From contig JAFLUB010000001.1 of the NCBI GenBank assembly GCA_022509025.1, positions 1 through 64,000 on the forward strand: a stretch of DNA of 64,000 nucleotides, given 5' to 3'. The stretch comes from Oscillospiraceae bacterium. Its GTDB lineage: Bacteria; Bacillota; Clostridia; UBA1381. Position numbers and translations under genes: made by a program. Below, one piece after another: positions 43,289-53,168 of this stretch (the first letter of the stretch is position 1; each line of letters starts with the position of its first letter). The notes under the pieces are model-generated. The model worked only from the letters and a program-made list of their open reading frames with translations, ran no database searches and had not been told where the DNA came from.

Positions 43289-44812
43289 TTAAGAAAGTTT
43301 AACGTTTTTGGGTATACTGCCCACCATGCATGGGTTATCTATAACAAGTGAATCCATTATATAATTCTCGTCCCTGATATACACATTAATACTTGGCTTG
43401 TCTGTCATCATACCTGTGTTACCCGATATAATAAGCTTTTTAAGCTTCTGACAGTTTATTTCGATATCGGACCGGGCATAGTTTCGCGTTATAGTTTCAT
43501 CATCATCCTTAAGACTAAAATTATTGTTTAAAATATATACTCCCATATATTCATCACTACGGTCTGAATAACTTGAGAAGCATCTGAGACCTCTTGTTTC
43601 AACATTATTGCATATATACTTTTGCTCAAATCCCGTAGCCAGCTTTATATAAATCGCCTCAGTAGAGCCTGTATGCCTTGCCGATGAATTTTCACCTGTG
43701 TTTTTTATAGTATTATGATACACCATCTCGTATGGTCCCTCTATTCCTGTTTCAACAGCGTTATCTACAATATTATTCTTGACAACTGAACGCTGAAGTG
43801 ACGTTCCCATACCTGCGAAAATCGCCGCGCAGCCCACACCGTTCGTGAGCGCCTGCATATCATTCACTGACGGTTTGCCGAAGCCCACATTTTTACAAAC
43901 ATTATTTTCAATAACATTCACATAGCTGCCTGACACAACCGGACTCCAGTGAGTAATAGCGCCCCATACGCTATCTGTTATCTTGTTATTACGGACAACA
44001 TAGTTATCTACAAATCCGTTAAAACTCACCGCGTTTGCACAGCTGTTATTTATAGTGCAGTTCTCTATAAGTATTCCTGACGAAGGACAATCCGTACCGC
44101 CGACAACGCGTATGCTGTAGCCGCTGTTTGTGTTATCAGAAATCTGATTACCGCAGTTCGTGAAAGTACAGTTTATCACTGCAATATTGGTACAGCCGCG
44201 AAAAACAAGACCGCTGTTTGTGAAATTATTAAATGTGCAGTTATTGAACACAATATTATCGCAGTATTCGAATTTGATTGAATAAAAATCATTGAAATCT
44301 ATATTTTCCACATATATGTTTTTCCTGTTTTTCATTATCTGGTATTCGGGAATATCCTCAGGATACGCATGATTAAACGACGCGCGTTCATCCGCCGCAA
44401 CTTTTAAAACAGTATCGTCAGCGAAAATCTCAGGATAGCCGTCCATTCCCCTCAGGCTGTGAATATCATATTCCCTGCCGCCAACGGTGTTTATTATATT
44501 TTCCTTACCGCTTATAACGCCTTCTATATTATTGCCTGACGGCACTTTTGAAGAACGCGCAAAATCATAAATATCAGTTCCGAGTAAGCATGCGCTCGTA
44601 TCAAAAGAAGAAAAGTCTGATTCAGCGACTTCCTTAGCGGATATCCCAAGAAGCTTTTCATTCTCTGCCTGTATATATAACATATGGTTTTTTATTATAC
44701 TGCCAATCTCCGCAGTGGCATCTGTCGCATCCTCAACTCCTGCCGATACAAAATGAAGACTGACTAACACAATAAGACCAAGCATTGCCAGAACAGCTAT
44801 TATTTTTTTCAT
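43289..44812 (-). CDS. Secreted right-handed parallel beta-helix protein
   Basis: 507 residues starting at MKKIIAVLAM with a signal peptide (about 1-24). From about residue 150 to 480 the sequence shows stacked PbH1-type strands rich in Asn and Cys: NIVFNNCTFNNF, IAVINCTFTNCGN, GILIENCTINNSC, VVKNNIVDNAVETG. This fold is shared with pectate lyases and other polysaccharide-acting enzymes, but no specific catalytic set can be identified, so substrate and activity are open. The Shine-Dalgarno (AGGGAA) is weak. It stands alone between tRNA-Lys and gdhA. Confidence 0.75.
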   Translation of the reverse strand: MKKIIAVLAMLGLIVLVSLHFVSAGVEDATDATAEIGSIIKNHMLYIQAENEKLLGISAKEVAESDFSSFDTSACLLGTDIYDFARSSKVPSGNNIEGVISGKENIINTVGGREYDIHSLRGMDGYPEIFADDTVLKVAADERASFNHAYPEDIPEYQIMKNRKNIYVENIDFNDFYSIKFEYCDNIVFNNCTFNNFTNSGLVFRGCTNIAVINCTFTNCGNQISDNTNSGYSIRVVGGTDCPSSGILIENCTINNSCANAVSFNGFVDNYVVRNNKITDSVWGAITHWSPVVSGSYVNVIENNVCKNVGFGKPSVNDMQALTNGVGCAAIFAGMGTSLQRSVVKNNIVDNAVETGIEGPYEMVYHNTIKNTGENSSARHTGSTEAIYIKLATGFEQKYICNNVETRGLRCFSSYSDRSDEYMGVYILNNNFSLKDDDETITRNYARSDIEINCQKLKKLIISGNTGMMTDKPSINVYIRDENYIMDSLVIDNPCMVGSIPKNVKLS

Positions 44813-45008
44813 AATTATTCCCTGCCTTCCGATGCTCACGGCTAAAGCATTTCCGTATTCATTGTAATTGTATCATTTCTCACATTATTATGCAAGTATT
44901 TTATGATTCAGGTATATTGCCACAAAAGTTGTATTAGGGTAACAACGGCACAGATATGCCAAATACAGGTACCCTCTTGATTTTTTATCATTTTTTTCAA
45001 ATTTTTTG

Positions 45009-45037
45009 TTGCATAATACCAAAAACAGTGGTAGAAT
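45009..45037 (+). promoter_or_regulatory. Promoter of gdhA
   Basis: TTGCAT (45009-45014), 17-base spacer, TAGAAT (45032-45037). The 80-base leader holds an AGAGTGT/ACACTCT hairpin (45058-45091) ahead of the AGGAGG site. Nothing else is seen in the 317-base gap. Confidence 0.6.
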
Positions 45038-45075
45038 ATACTTTAGCAATGTAAAGCAGAGTGTGCATTTGCTGA

Positions 45076-46476
<1,401 letters not shown>

Positions 46477-46498
46477 TTGAAATATAAATTTGAATTTA

Positions 46499-46533
46499 AA
46501 AGAGGACGTATCAATTGACGATACGTCCTCTTT
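46499..46533. terminator. Bidirectional terminator of gdhA and the converging gene
   Basis: AAGAGGACGTATC and GATACGTCCTCTT arms with a 7-base loop, T-rich on both sides, between the stops at 46476 and 46540. Confidence 0.9.
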
Positions 46534-46539
46534 CAATTT

Positions 46540-48348
46540 TTAATCCGTAAAATTCATATACTTAATATATAATTGATTGAAATCTTCATTAGCCGCAAGG
46601 GATATTTCTTTTGAGATGTTCTTTATATGTTCTATGCGTTTATCTGCGTCAGCGCATGAACAATATTTAACACAGCCGCCGAGCGAACTGTTTCCGATAA
46701 TTTTCGTTTTTTCCTTAAACTCCGGTGGTAGTATTCCTATATTGCAAGCCTTTTCTACAGACAATCCGTGACTGAAGCCACCCGCAAGATATACCGTGTC
46801 AATATCATCTGTCCTAACTCCCGAAGAGACAATAAGAACTTCAATTCCCGCTCTCACAGCGGCTTTTGCCATCTGAACCTGACGTATATCGTCCTGTGTA
46901 AAAATAATATCTCCAATTACTTTATATCCGTTTGCGAACCACCCACTATCAAGAAGTCCCGTATTGTCAATTATATTATTTTGAAGAAGCTCTGAAACAA
47001 GCTCAATAATACCTGTTCCGCAAAGACCCACAGGAGGCTTATCCCCTATCGTTTTTAGTGTCCCTTTTTTTAAATCCACACCGCATATCGCTCCGTCTAC
47101 ACTTCCTGTGCCGCACGAGATACGTCCGCCTTCAAACGCAGGGCCTGCCGCGGTTGAAGTGGCAATAATACCGTTACTGTTCCCTATCGCCATTTCTCCG
47201 TTCGTGCCTAAATCTATAAACATATTTACCTTATCCGAAATATCAAAATCGCACATATACAGTCCGCTTACAATATCACCGCCTACAAAAGCGGATATTC
47301 CGCCGTAAATAATTGTCTCTACAGGCGCTACATCACCGTCTGTAACCACATCAAATGTAGTTTTTATCGTTTCAAGATGCTCCGATCTGAACGGATATAT
47401 GCCAAGTGTCCGGCATGAATAATTCATAAGCAGATGAACCATTGTCGTATTACCGGATATAACAACTTTTTTAGTGTCCCCATATCCATTTGTAACTTCC
47501 TTATAACCGTTCAAAAGCGTATAACGGATAAGAGATGCCATTTCTTTTTCTCTTCCGCGGTTAGCAGCGTCAATACGCGACAGAACATCAGTGCCAAAAC
47601 GTCTTTGCGGGTTTATTGTTTTATACACTTTTAGTGTCCCTGTGTCTGTGACAAGTTCAAAAACAACTGTTGTTGTGCCTATATCAATGCATACGGCGCT
47701 GTCACCCTCACGCATTTCGCTTTTATAGTCATATTCGGATAATACGCTATATTTAATACAGCCGGTAATATTCCTTCTCGGACAATCAAGATTAGTACAC
47801 TCAGAGCAATTATGCTCCGCATTGAATATATTCCTGTCATCTGTCAGCTTTAGTATATATCCGAGTGTTTTTGCCGGAGTGTACATAAATGCCTCAGTAA
47901 TATCAACGTCTTTTATATTTGTCTTTTCAAGAATGATTTTTTGCTCACTCAGCGGAAAATCTCCAGGCGCTTCAAGTCTTTTCTTTATACCGAATCCTTC
48001 AATAGCGCCCTCAAGCTTAATTCTTTTCTGAAGCTCCGCGTCCGTTTCAAAAAGATAATCGTCCGCCATAGCGTTTACCAGCATTCCTTTCATACCTTCG
48101 CCCTTATCAAACAGCGATTTTGAGTATTCGCTTATTTTCTCACCGAGTGTAATCAGGCAGTAAGCAGTCATATCCTCAATTTTTACCACAGCAACAGGAG
48201 AAACCAAAGCCTGAACCGGCTGAAGAAGCTCATCAAAATAAGCGCAAACAGTGTCATATATACTGTTTGCGCTATAGCAGCCAAGAGATAGAAGAACTCT
48301 TTCCTTATTTATTTTAACATTAAAATCGCTTACCTCAATTTTTTTCAT
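46540..48348 (-). CDS. ASKHA-domain (DUF4445) protein with MetH-activation-like N-terminus
   Basis: 602 residues from MKKIEVSD. Residues 1-190 resemble the activation domain of B12-dependent methionine synthase (KRLEAPGDFPLSEQ, then TPAKTLGYI). A Cys cluster CSECTNLDCPRR (about 205) could hold a metal or Fe-S centre. From about residue 235 an ASKHA ATPase of the RACo type follows: CIDIGTTTVVFEL, SGNTTMVHL, DLGTNGEMA, CGTGSVDGAICG, LAGGFSHG. RACo proteins reactivate oxidised corrinoid proteins using ATP, but this one lacks their N-terminal 2Fe-2S domain. No corrinoid protein is encoded nearby. GGAG stands before the ATG at 48348. Confidence 0.82.
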   Translation of the reverse strand: MKKIEVSDFNVKINKERVLLSLGCYSANSIYDTVCAYFDELLQPVQALVSPVAVVKIEDMTAYCLITLGEKISEYSKSLFDKGEGMKGMLVNAMADDYLFETDAELQKRIKLEGAIEGFGIKKRLEAPGDFPLSEQKIILEKTNIKDVDITEAFMYTPAKTLGYILKLTDDRNIFNAEHNCSECTNLDCPRRNITGCIKYSVLSEYDYKSEMREGDSAVCIDIGTTTVVFELVTDTGTLKVYKTINPQRRFGTDVLSRIDAANRGREKEMASLIRYTLLNGYKEVTNGYGDTKKVVISGNTTMVHLLMNYSCRTLGIYPFRSEHLETIKTTFDVVTDGDVAPVETIIYGGISAFVGGDIVSGLYMCDFDISDKVNMFIDLGTNGEMAIGNSNGIIATSTAAGPAFEGGRISCGTGSVDGAICGVDLKKGTLKTIGDKPPVGLCGTGIIELVSELLQNNIIDNTGLLDSGWFANGYKVIGDIIFTQDDIRQVQMAKAAVRAGIEVLIVSSGVRTDDIDTVYLAGGFSHGLSVEKACNIGILPPEFKEKTKIIGNSSLGGCVKYCSCADADKRIEHIKNISKEISLAANEDFNQLYIKYMNFTD

Positions 48349-48385
48349 ACTGATCTCCATTCTACTGCCTATCGAATGGCATAAA
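48349..48385 (-). promoter_or_regulatory. RBS leader hairpin of ASKHA gene
   Basis: GTTATTTATGCC, an 8-base loop, GGCA, then GTAGAATGGAG and the ATG. The same order of parts as the leaders at 13130 and 54807, with a different stem sequence. Confidence 0.45.
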
Positions 48386-48466
48386 TAACACAAAAAAGAT
48401 GCACAGACCGCTTTTCAGGAATACTTATGTATGTTTAAATCGAAAACAGCGTACATCCAGCCGTTT

Positions 48467-49240
48467 TTAATAGAACAGATTATTTGCGCGTTCAAATACC
48501 TCCTGAGTAGACGCATAGCAGTCACGATTCATACGCTTTAAAGGAAGTGATGTGTCGCCTGTGAATATGTTTACACCATACTCTGTGCTAAAGGTAATTC
48601 CATACCCGGTCTGAGCTTTAACTTCTCTGTCAAGCTCCGTTGTATAATATCCGTACGGCCATGACAGGCTTGTGACATCTATACTTGTAATATTCTTAAG
48701 CGTTTCGCCGTTGTTTTTAATATCCAGAATTATTTCAAAAAATGAATTCGGAGTATTATATATATTTTCAAGCAACGCCCTGGGCGTATGGTGAATTGCG
48801 TTGGTATGGTTACCAATTTCGACAAGACCGCTGTGCGCCATTTCATGAACCTGATCAGCAATCAGATAACCGTAACGGTTTATATATGAGCCGACAATGT
48901 ACATTGTAGCTTTCGCGTTATATTTTTGAAGTATCGGAAAAACTTCAGTGTAAAAGTTTGAATATCCGTCGTCAAAAGTGAGCAGAAGTATATTTCTTCC
49001 GTCTATTTCAGACATATCCGCCGCTGCAAGCTCGGACGCGGTCATTGTTATATACCCGTTACTTATAAAATATGCGATATCACTATCAAGCATATCAGGT
49101 GATATCGTGTATTCATCCACGCGCGATTCATCGCGTGTTACACGGTGATACATAAGCGCCGCTACATTTGCCGCCGCGTTTGCCGTCACTGTCGACATAG
49201 TTATTATAAAAATTACCATTAAGGCAATTATCTTCTTCAC
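48467..49240 (-). CDS. Polysaccharide deacetylase family protein
   Basis: 257 residues with a signal peptide. The NodB domain has MYHRV at its start, LTFDDGYSNFY (metal-binding and catalytic Asp pair, about residue 90), EIGNHTNAIHH (metal-binding His residues, about 145) and SWPYGYY (about 195). Such enzymes remove acetyl groups from chitin-like or peptidoglycan sugars. The start is set at GTG 49240, 8 bases after GGAGG; an ATG at 49246 is only 2 bases from that site and a frame start at 49330 has none. Confidence 0.88.
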   Translation of the reverse strand: MKKIIALMVIFIITMSTVTANAAANVAALMYHRVTRDESRVDEYTISPDMLDSDIAYFISNGYITMTASELAAADMSEIDGRNILLLTFDDGYSNFYTEVFPILQKYNAKATMYIVGSYINRYGYLIADQVHEMAHSGLVEIGNHTNAIHHTPRALLENIYNTPNSFFEIILDIKNNGETLKNITSIDVTSLSWPYGYYTTELDREVKAQTGYGITFSTEYGVNIFTGDTSLPLKRMNRDCYASTQEVFERANNLFY

Positions 49241-49392
49241 TTCCATTACCTCCATGAGATTGCTATATATGAGATTATTATAACCTGAATTTATAGGCTG
49301 CATAGCAGCCGGCGCCGCATCGTAGCGCATAAAGCAGGTTTCAATGTTCTCTCTGGTGTCAAAAGCTTTGCTTTTGGTAACGCCATGAGGTT

Positions 49393-49421
49393 ATTATAGT
49401 ATATAAACAGCTTTATGTCAA
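49393..49421 (-). promoter_or_regulatory. Consensus SigA promoter of deacetylase gene
   Basis: TTGACA (complement of 49416-49421) and TATAAT (complement of 49393-49398), 17-base spacer, both exact. The leader of about 145 bases carries hairpins AAAAGC/GCTTTT and GGCTGC/GCAGCC. Confidence 0.85.
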
Positions 49422-49464
49422 GATTTGCAGCAAACGGAGATACAAATTGAAATTTGCAACACAA

Positions 49465-49488
49465 AAGGGCTTCCCCGAGGAAGCCCTT
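49465..49488 (-). terminator. Terminator of sugar ABC operon
   Basis: AAGGGCTTCC and GGAAGCCCTT with a CCGA loop, TTTTG on the minus strand. Confidence 0.88.
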
Positions 49489-49504
49489 CATGTATAATAA
49501 TCAA

Positions 49505-51118
49505 TTATTTCTCAGCATCATAGAGTTTTTGCTTCTCGTCAAGTACCTGCTGGTAGCCTGCAGCAAGATAATCAGCGCAAGCAGCCTCGTACTTAGCGTC
49601 AAACTCTTCCGGCTTACAGTTAATAAGCTCTGTCTTATGAACACGCCAGTTATCAAGCAGCGTTGTTGCAGAAGCTGTGAGCGACTCAACAGGCTTTGAG
49701 AAGATATAGTCTGTATATCTGTATTCATCACCTACAAGGAAGTTCTGATACGACTTTTCTATGATAAACTCATAACCATCAGGAGCAAATGACTTAGCCT
49801 GAGCCTGAACGTTAAGGTTCACATCTCCAAGGTCTCTGCCCTCAATTACAAGGCACCACATATCCTTATTACCGTTATAATTAAGTCTGTCCTCGCCTTC
49901 ATAGCCGTCTACAAGTACAGGGATTTCGCCGTCCATTGTATAAGTAACTCCCTCTATACCGTTCTGCATTTCAAACAGATTATTCTCAAGCCACTCGAAA
50001 TACATCATAACAGCCTCAGGATGAGCGCAGTTTGCATTAATACCCGAAACCATACCGAACGGATTTTCACGTCTTGACGGAGTCGGATGACCGAAATTCG
50101 GATCTATAGCGTATGCAGTAAAGATTGTTACATCTGCGTCCGGAACATTCTGCTTTAATGTATTGATTACATCAGGACTCTTTGCAAGATAGTCATCATA
50201 CATACCCGCCTGACCTGATACGAATGCTTCTCTTGCCTTTGACTTATCTATGTCAAGATACCACTCAGGGCTGATAAGACCTTCGTTATAAAGCATATTA
50301 TCCCACTTGAGCTGCTCTTTAGTCGGCTCCCATGTGAGTGACGCAACAGTTATATCGCTGTAGAGAGCATTATCTTCATCTGACAGCGGATATGGTCTGA
50401 AGCGGTAGTTACCATAGTTAGCGTTTCCAAGATCAAATGTCTTAGGAATAGTGTTCTCGCCGCCAAGCTTAGCATCACGGAACTTCTTCAGTATTTCAAC
50501 AAGCTCATCTTCATTTGCCGGCTCGGAAAGGTTGAGCTTATCCATCCAGTCTTTTCTTACAAGCGTTACATAGTTATATGCATCCGGTCTTGTAGCCGCA
50601 AGGAACAGCTTATCGCCGTTTACATATGTGTAATCATTAAGTCCTCTTGTTCTCTCATAGAAGTGAGGAGCATATTTTTCTATCATAGCCTCATCAAGAG
50701 TCTGGAACGCGCCCTGGTCGGCAAATGATACGATTGTCGGATAGTCATAGTTAAATATGATATCAGGTTGATTTTCCTTCTTGCCTGCAAGAAGCTGGTT
50801 AAACACTGTAACCTCTTCCTTACGTGGAATTGAGATAAATGTAACCTTGATATTATGCTTGTCACCGAACTCTGTCTGAACATAATTTGTCCAGTAGTTG
50901 TTTGTCACGTCCGCCTGACCTGCATTTCCTCTGTCATATACCGGGATTTTGATTTCAATCTGTTCCGGATAAACGTAGTTTTCTATGTCTTGACGAGACA
51001 TAATCTCGTTCTTATCCACGTTCGCTACGCCGCCTCCGCCGCAGGAAGTGAGCGCTCCCGACATTGTCACAGCAGTTGCCGCAACAAGAAACATACTTAG
51101 TATTCTTTTGAGTTTCAT
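49505..51118 (-). CDS. Oligosaccharide ABC transporter substrate-binding lipoprotein (LplA/YtcQ-like)
   Basis: 537 residues with a lipobox TSCGG (lipidated Cys near residue 26). The large size, the NQLLAGKKENQPDIIF and VRKDWMDKLNL motifs and the absence of other domains fit the SBP family 1 proteins of the Lpl/Ytc type that carry complex oligosaccharides. It captures sugar outside the cell for the permeases encoded upstream. The neighbouring GH53 galactanase makes galactan fragments a likely cargo; this is inference from position. No ATPase is encoded here; such importers often share MsmX-type ATPases. Confidence 0.9.
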   Translation of the reverse strand: MKLKRILSMFLVAATAVTMSGALTSCGGGGVANVDKNEIMSRQDIENYVYPEQIEIKIPVYDRGNAGQADVTNNYWTNYVQTEFGDKHNIKVTFISIPRKEEVTVFNQLLAGKKENQPDIIFNYDYPTIVSFADQGAFQTLDEAMIEKYAPHFYERTRGLNDYTYVNGDKLFLAATRPDAYNYVTLVRKDWMDKLNLSEPANEDELVEILKKFRDAKLGGENTIPKTFDLGNANYGNYRFRPYPLSDEDNALYSDITVASLTWEPTKEQLKWDNMLYNEGLISPEWYLDIDKSKAREAFVSGQAGMYDDYLAKSPDVINTLKQNVPDADVTIFTAYAIDPNFGHPTPSRRENPFGMVSGINANCAHPEAVMMYFEWLENNLFEMQNGIEGVTYTMDGEIPVLVDGYEGEDRLNYNGNKDMWCLVIEGRDLGDVNLNVQAQAKSFAPDGYEFIIEKSYQNFLVGDEYRYTDYIFSKPVESLTASATTLLDNWRVHKTELINCKPEEFDAKYEAACADYLAAGYQQVLDEKQKLYDAEK

Positions 51119-51172
51119 AGTTTTAATTCCTTTCTTTTATAAATTTTTATTAAAAATGCCTCCGTGCATTTA

Positions 51173-52054
51173 TTAACCCTTAACAGCGCCTATCATAACG
51201 CCCGTTACAAAGTACTTCTGAACAAAAGGATATACCGCTATAATCGGAAGTGTCGCAAACATGATAGTCGCGGATTTTACAACCTCCGCGGCCTGTTGCT
51301 GACCTCCGCCGGCTTCTTGCGAAAGCGCGCCCGTTGAGCCTGACGCATTTACAAGATTATACAGCTTTAACTGAAGCGGCTTTAACCAGTCCGACTGTAT
51401 GAAATATAGAGCGTCTGTAAACGAGTTCCAGCGTCCCACCGCATAGAACAGCGCAAGCGTCGCAAGCACTGATTTTGACAGCGGCAGTACCACCTGAAAC
51501 AGTATTCTGAAATCATCACATCCGTCAAGCTCCGCCGCCTCAATAAGACTTTCGGGAATTGAGTTCTGCATAAACGTTCTTAAAATAATCATATTGTACG
51601 CTGAGAATATCAGAGGAAGCACAAGCACCGCCGCCGTGTCCAGAATATTCAGACCGCTCATCAGCATATAATCGGGAATTGTACCCGCGCTGAAATACAT
51701 CGTCATAAGAAACATAGCAGAAAGTATATGTCTGCCTTTCAGTCTCGGTCTTGACAGGGCGTAAGCCGAGAAAATCGTCACCATCATTCCGAGCAGAGTA
51801 AATACTACCGTCAGAATAATAGTAAATATAAGCGAATGCATCATTGACGGATCACCTAATACCGTCTTATAAGCGTTCAGATTTATATGCTTCGGAATAA
51901 GAAAAACATTGTTCGCATATACATCCGCGTCACCGCTTATCGACATTGCCGCAACATGAATAAACGGAATAATACAAATCAGGGCAAGCAGTGTTATAAA
52001 CGCGTATATAAGCACATCGGCTATTATATCGCCTGTTGATTTTTTTATCTTCAT
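51173..52054 (-). CDS. Sugar ABC transporter permease (LplC/YtcP-like)
   Basis: 293 residues from MKIKKSTG with AAGGAGGG upstream. Six membrane helices are seen, with the MalG-type cytoplasmic EAA loop IEAAELDGCDDFRILFQVVLPLS (about residue 185) that docks the ATPase. It is partner of the permease 13 bases upstream and the binding protein downstream. The end sequence VTGVMIGAVKG is typical of LplC/YtcP proteins. Confidence 0.93.
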   Translation of the reverse strand: MKIKKSTGDIIADVLIYAFITLLALICIIPFIHVAAMSISGDADVYANNVFLIPKHINLNAYKTVLGDPSMMHSLIFTIILTVVFTLLGMMVTIFSAYALSRPRLKGRHILSAMFLMTMYFSAGTIPDYMLMSGLNILDTAAVLVLPLIFSAYNMIILRTFMQNSIPESLIEAAELDGCDDFRILFQVVLPLSKSVLATLALFYAVGRWNSFTDALYFIQSDWLKPLQLKLYNLVNASGSTGALSQEAGGGQQQAAEVVKSATIMFATLPIIAVYPFVQKYFVTGVMIGAVKG

Positions 52055-52067
52055 CGCTCTACCCTCC

Positions 52068-53006
52068 TTATACAATGCCGTCTTCGCCCATGAACTTCGC
52101 TGCCTTATCGGCAATCAGCACGAGCACAACGCCCACCAGTGACTGGAACAAGCCAACCGCCGTGGCAATATTATACTGACTGTTCTGCAAGCCGACACGG
52201 TACACATACGTTGCGATAACATCCGAAAATTGCGTAACCATCGGATTTGATAAGGTATATGGTCTTTCAAGGGAGCTGCCCATAATACGTCCGAGACTCA
52301 TAATGAGCATTACTATAATCGTTGATTTCAGACACGGAAGAGTAATATTCCATATCTGTCTCCATCTTCCCGCTCCGTCAACCGTAGCAGCTTCGTAAAG
52401 CTCAGCGTCTATGCCTGTAATTGCGGCAAGGTAAATGATAGTACCCCAACCCATGCTTTGCCATACGCCTATAAGCACGTACATTACTACCCAATGATAT
52501 TTTTCCGTGAGGAACGGAACAGCCTGACCGCCCATGCGAGTTATCAGTATATTTACATAACCTGAAAGCGGCGCGAACATCTGATATGCCAAGCCCGCAA
52601 TAATAACCCATGAGAGGAAATGCGGAAGATAGAGCACTGTCTGCGTTGTTCTCTTGAACCACTTGCATCGGATTTCATTCAAGAAAATCGCAAGTATAAT
52701 CGGTGCGGGGAAGCCCACAACAAGGTCAAGTATGTTCAGTAAAAGCGTATTCTTTAATGCTATGTAAAAATCTTTTGACCGGAACACCTGCTTGAATACA
52801 TCAAGCCCTATAAATTCCGAACCTGCAAAGCCCTTTATCGGTTTATAGTCCAGAAACGCGATTGAAAGACCCGCTAGCGGCAGGAATTTGAAAATAATAA
52901 CCAGCGCAAACGGTATTACGAGCAATAAATATAACTGCCAGTCCCTTTTAAGGTAATACTTTACGCCCTTTCCTTTCTCCTTAGGAAGTGTTTTTTTCTT
53001 CTTCAT
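52068..53006 (-). CDS. Sugar ABC transporter permease (LplB/YteP-like)
   Basis: 312 residues from MKKKKTLP; GGGGGCGG lies about 9 bases before the ATG and an upstream frame to 53090 crosses the promoter. Six helices and the EAA-type loop LYEAATVDGAGRWRQIWNITLP (about residue 215) are present. First gene of the operon permease, permease, binding protein, under the promoter at 53062-53090. Confidence 0.93.
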   Translation of the reverse strand: MKKKKTLPKEKGKGVKYYLKRDWQLYLLLVIPFALVIIFKFLPLAGLSIAFLDYKPIKGFAGSEFIGLDVFKQVFRSKDFYIALKNTLLLNILDLVVGFPAPIILAIFLNEIRCKWFKRTTQTVLYLPHFLSWVIIAGLAYQMFAPLSGYVNILITRMGGQAVPFLTEKYHWVVMYVLIGVWQSMGWGTIIYLAAITGIDAELYEAATVDGAGRWRQIWNITLPCLKSTIIVMLIMSLGRIMGSSLERPYTLSNPMVTQFSDVIATYVYRVGLQNSQYNIATAVGLFQSLVGVVLVLIADKAAKFMGEDGIV

Positions 53007-53061
53007 TTTAAAAATCCGCCCCCTCTGTTTATTTGTTAGTTTTTGCCATACTATATTATTT

Positions 53062-53090
53062 ATATTATCATTTTTTATGCAACCTGTCAA
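53062..53090 (-). promoter_or_regulatory. SigA-type promoter of sugar ABC operon
   Basis: TTGACA (complement of 53085-53090), 17-base spacer, TAATAT (complement of 53062-53067). Confidence 0.8.
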
Positions 53091-53110
53091 TACAATTTCT
53101 TTTATTGCAC

Positions 53111-53161
53111 AAAAAAACCGACTTTTTATACAATGAAATAATCATTTGCATAAAAGTCGGT
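53111..53161 (-). terminator. Terminator of galactanase gene
   Basis: ACCGACTTTT(T)ATACAATGA and TCATTTGCATAAAAGTCGGT form a stem of about 20 pairs (53117-53161); a run of seven T follows on the minus strand. Confidence 0.9.
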
Positions 53162-53168
53162 TATTCTA

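Noticed and set aside
49250-49390. Riboswitch (c-di-GMP type) in the deacetylase leader
   Set aside because: Several small hairpins exist but the conserved aptamer bases are absent.
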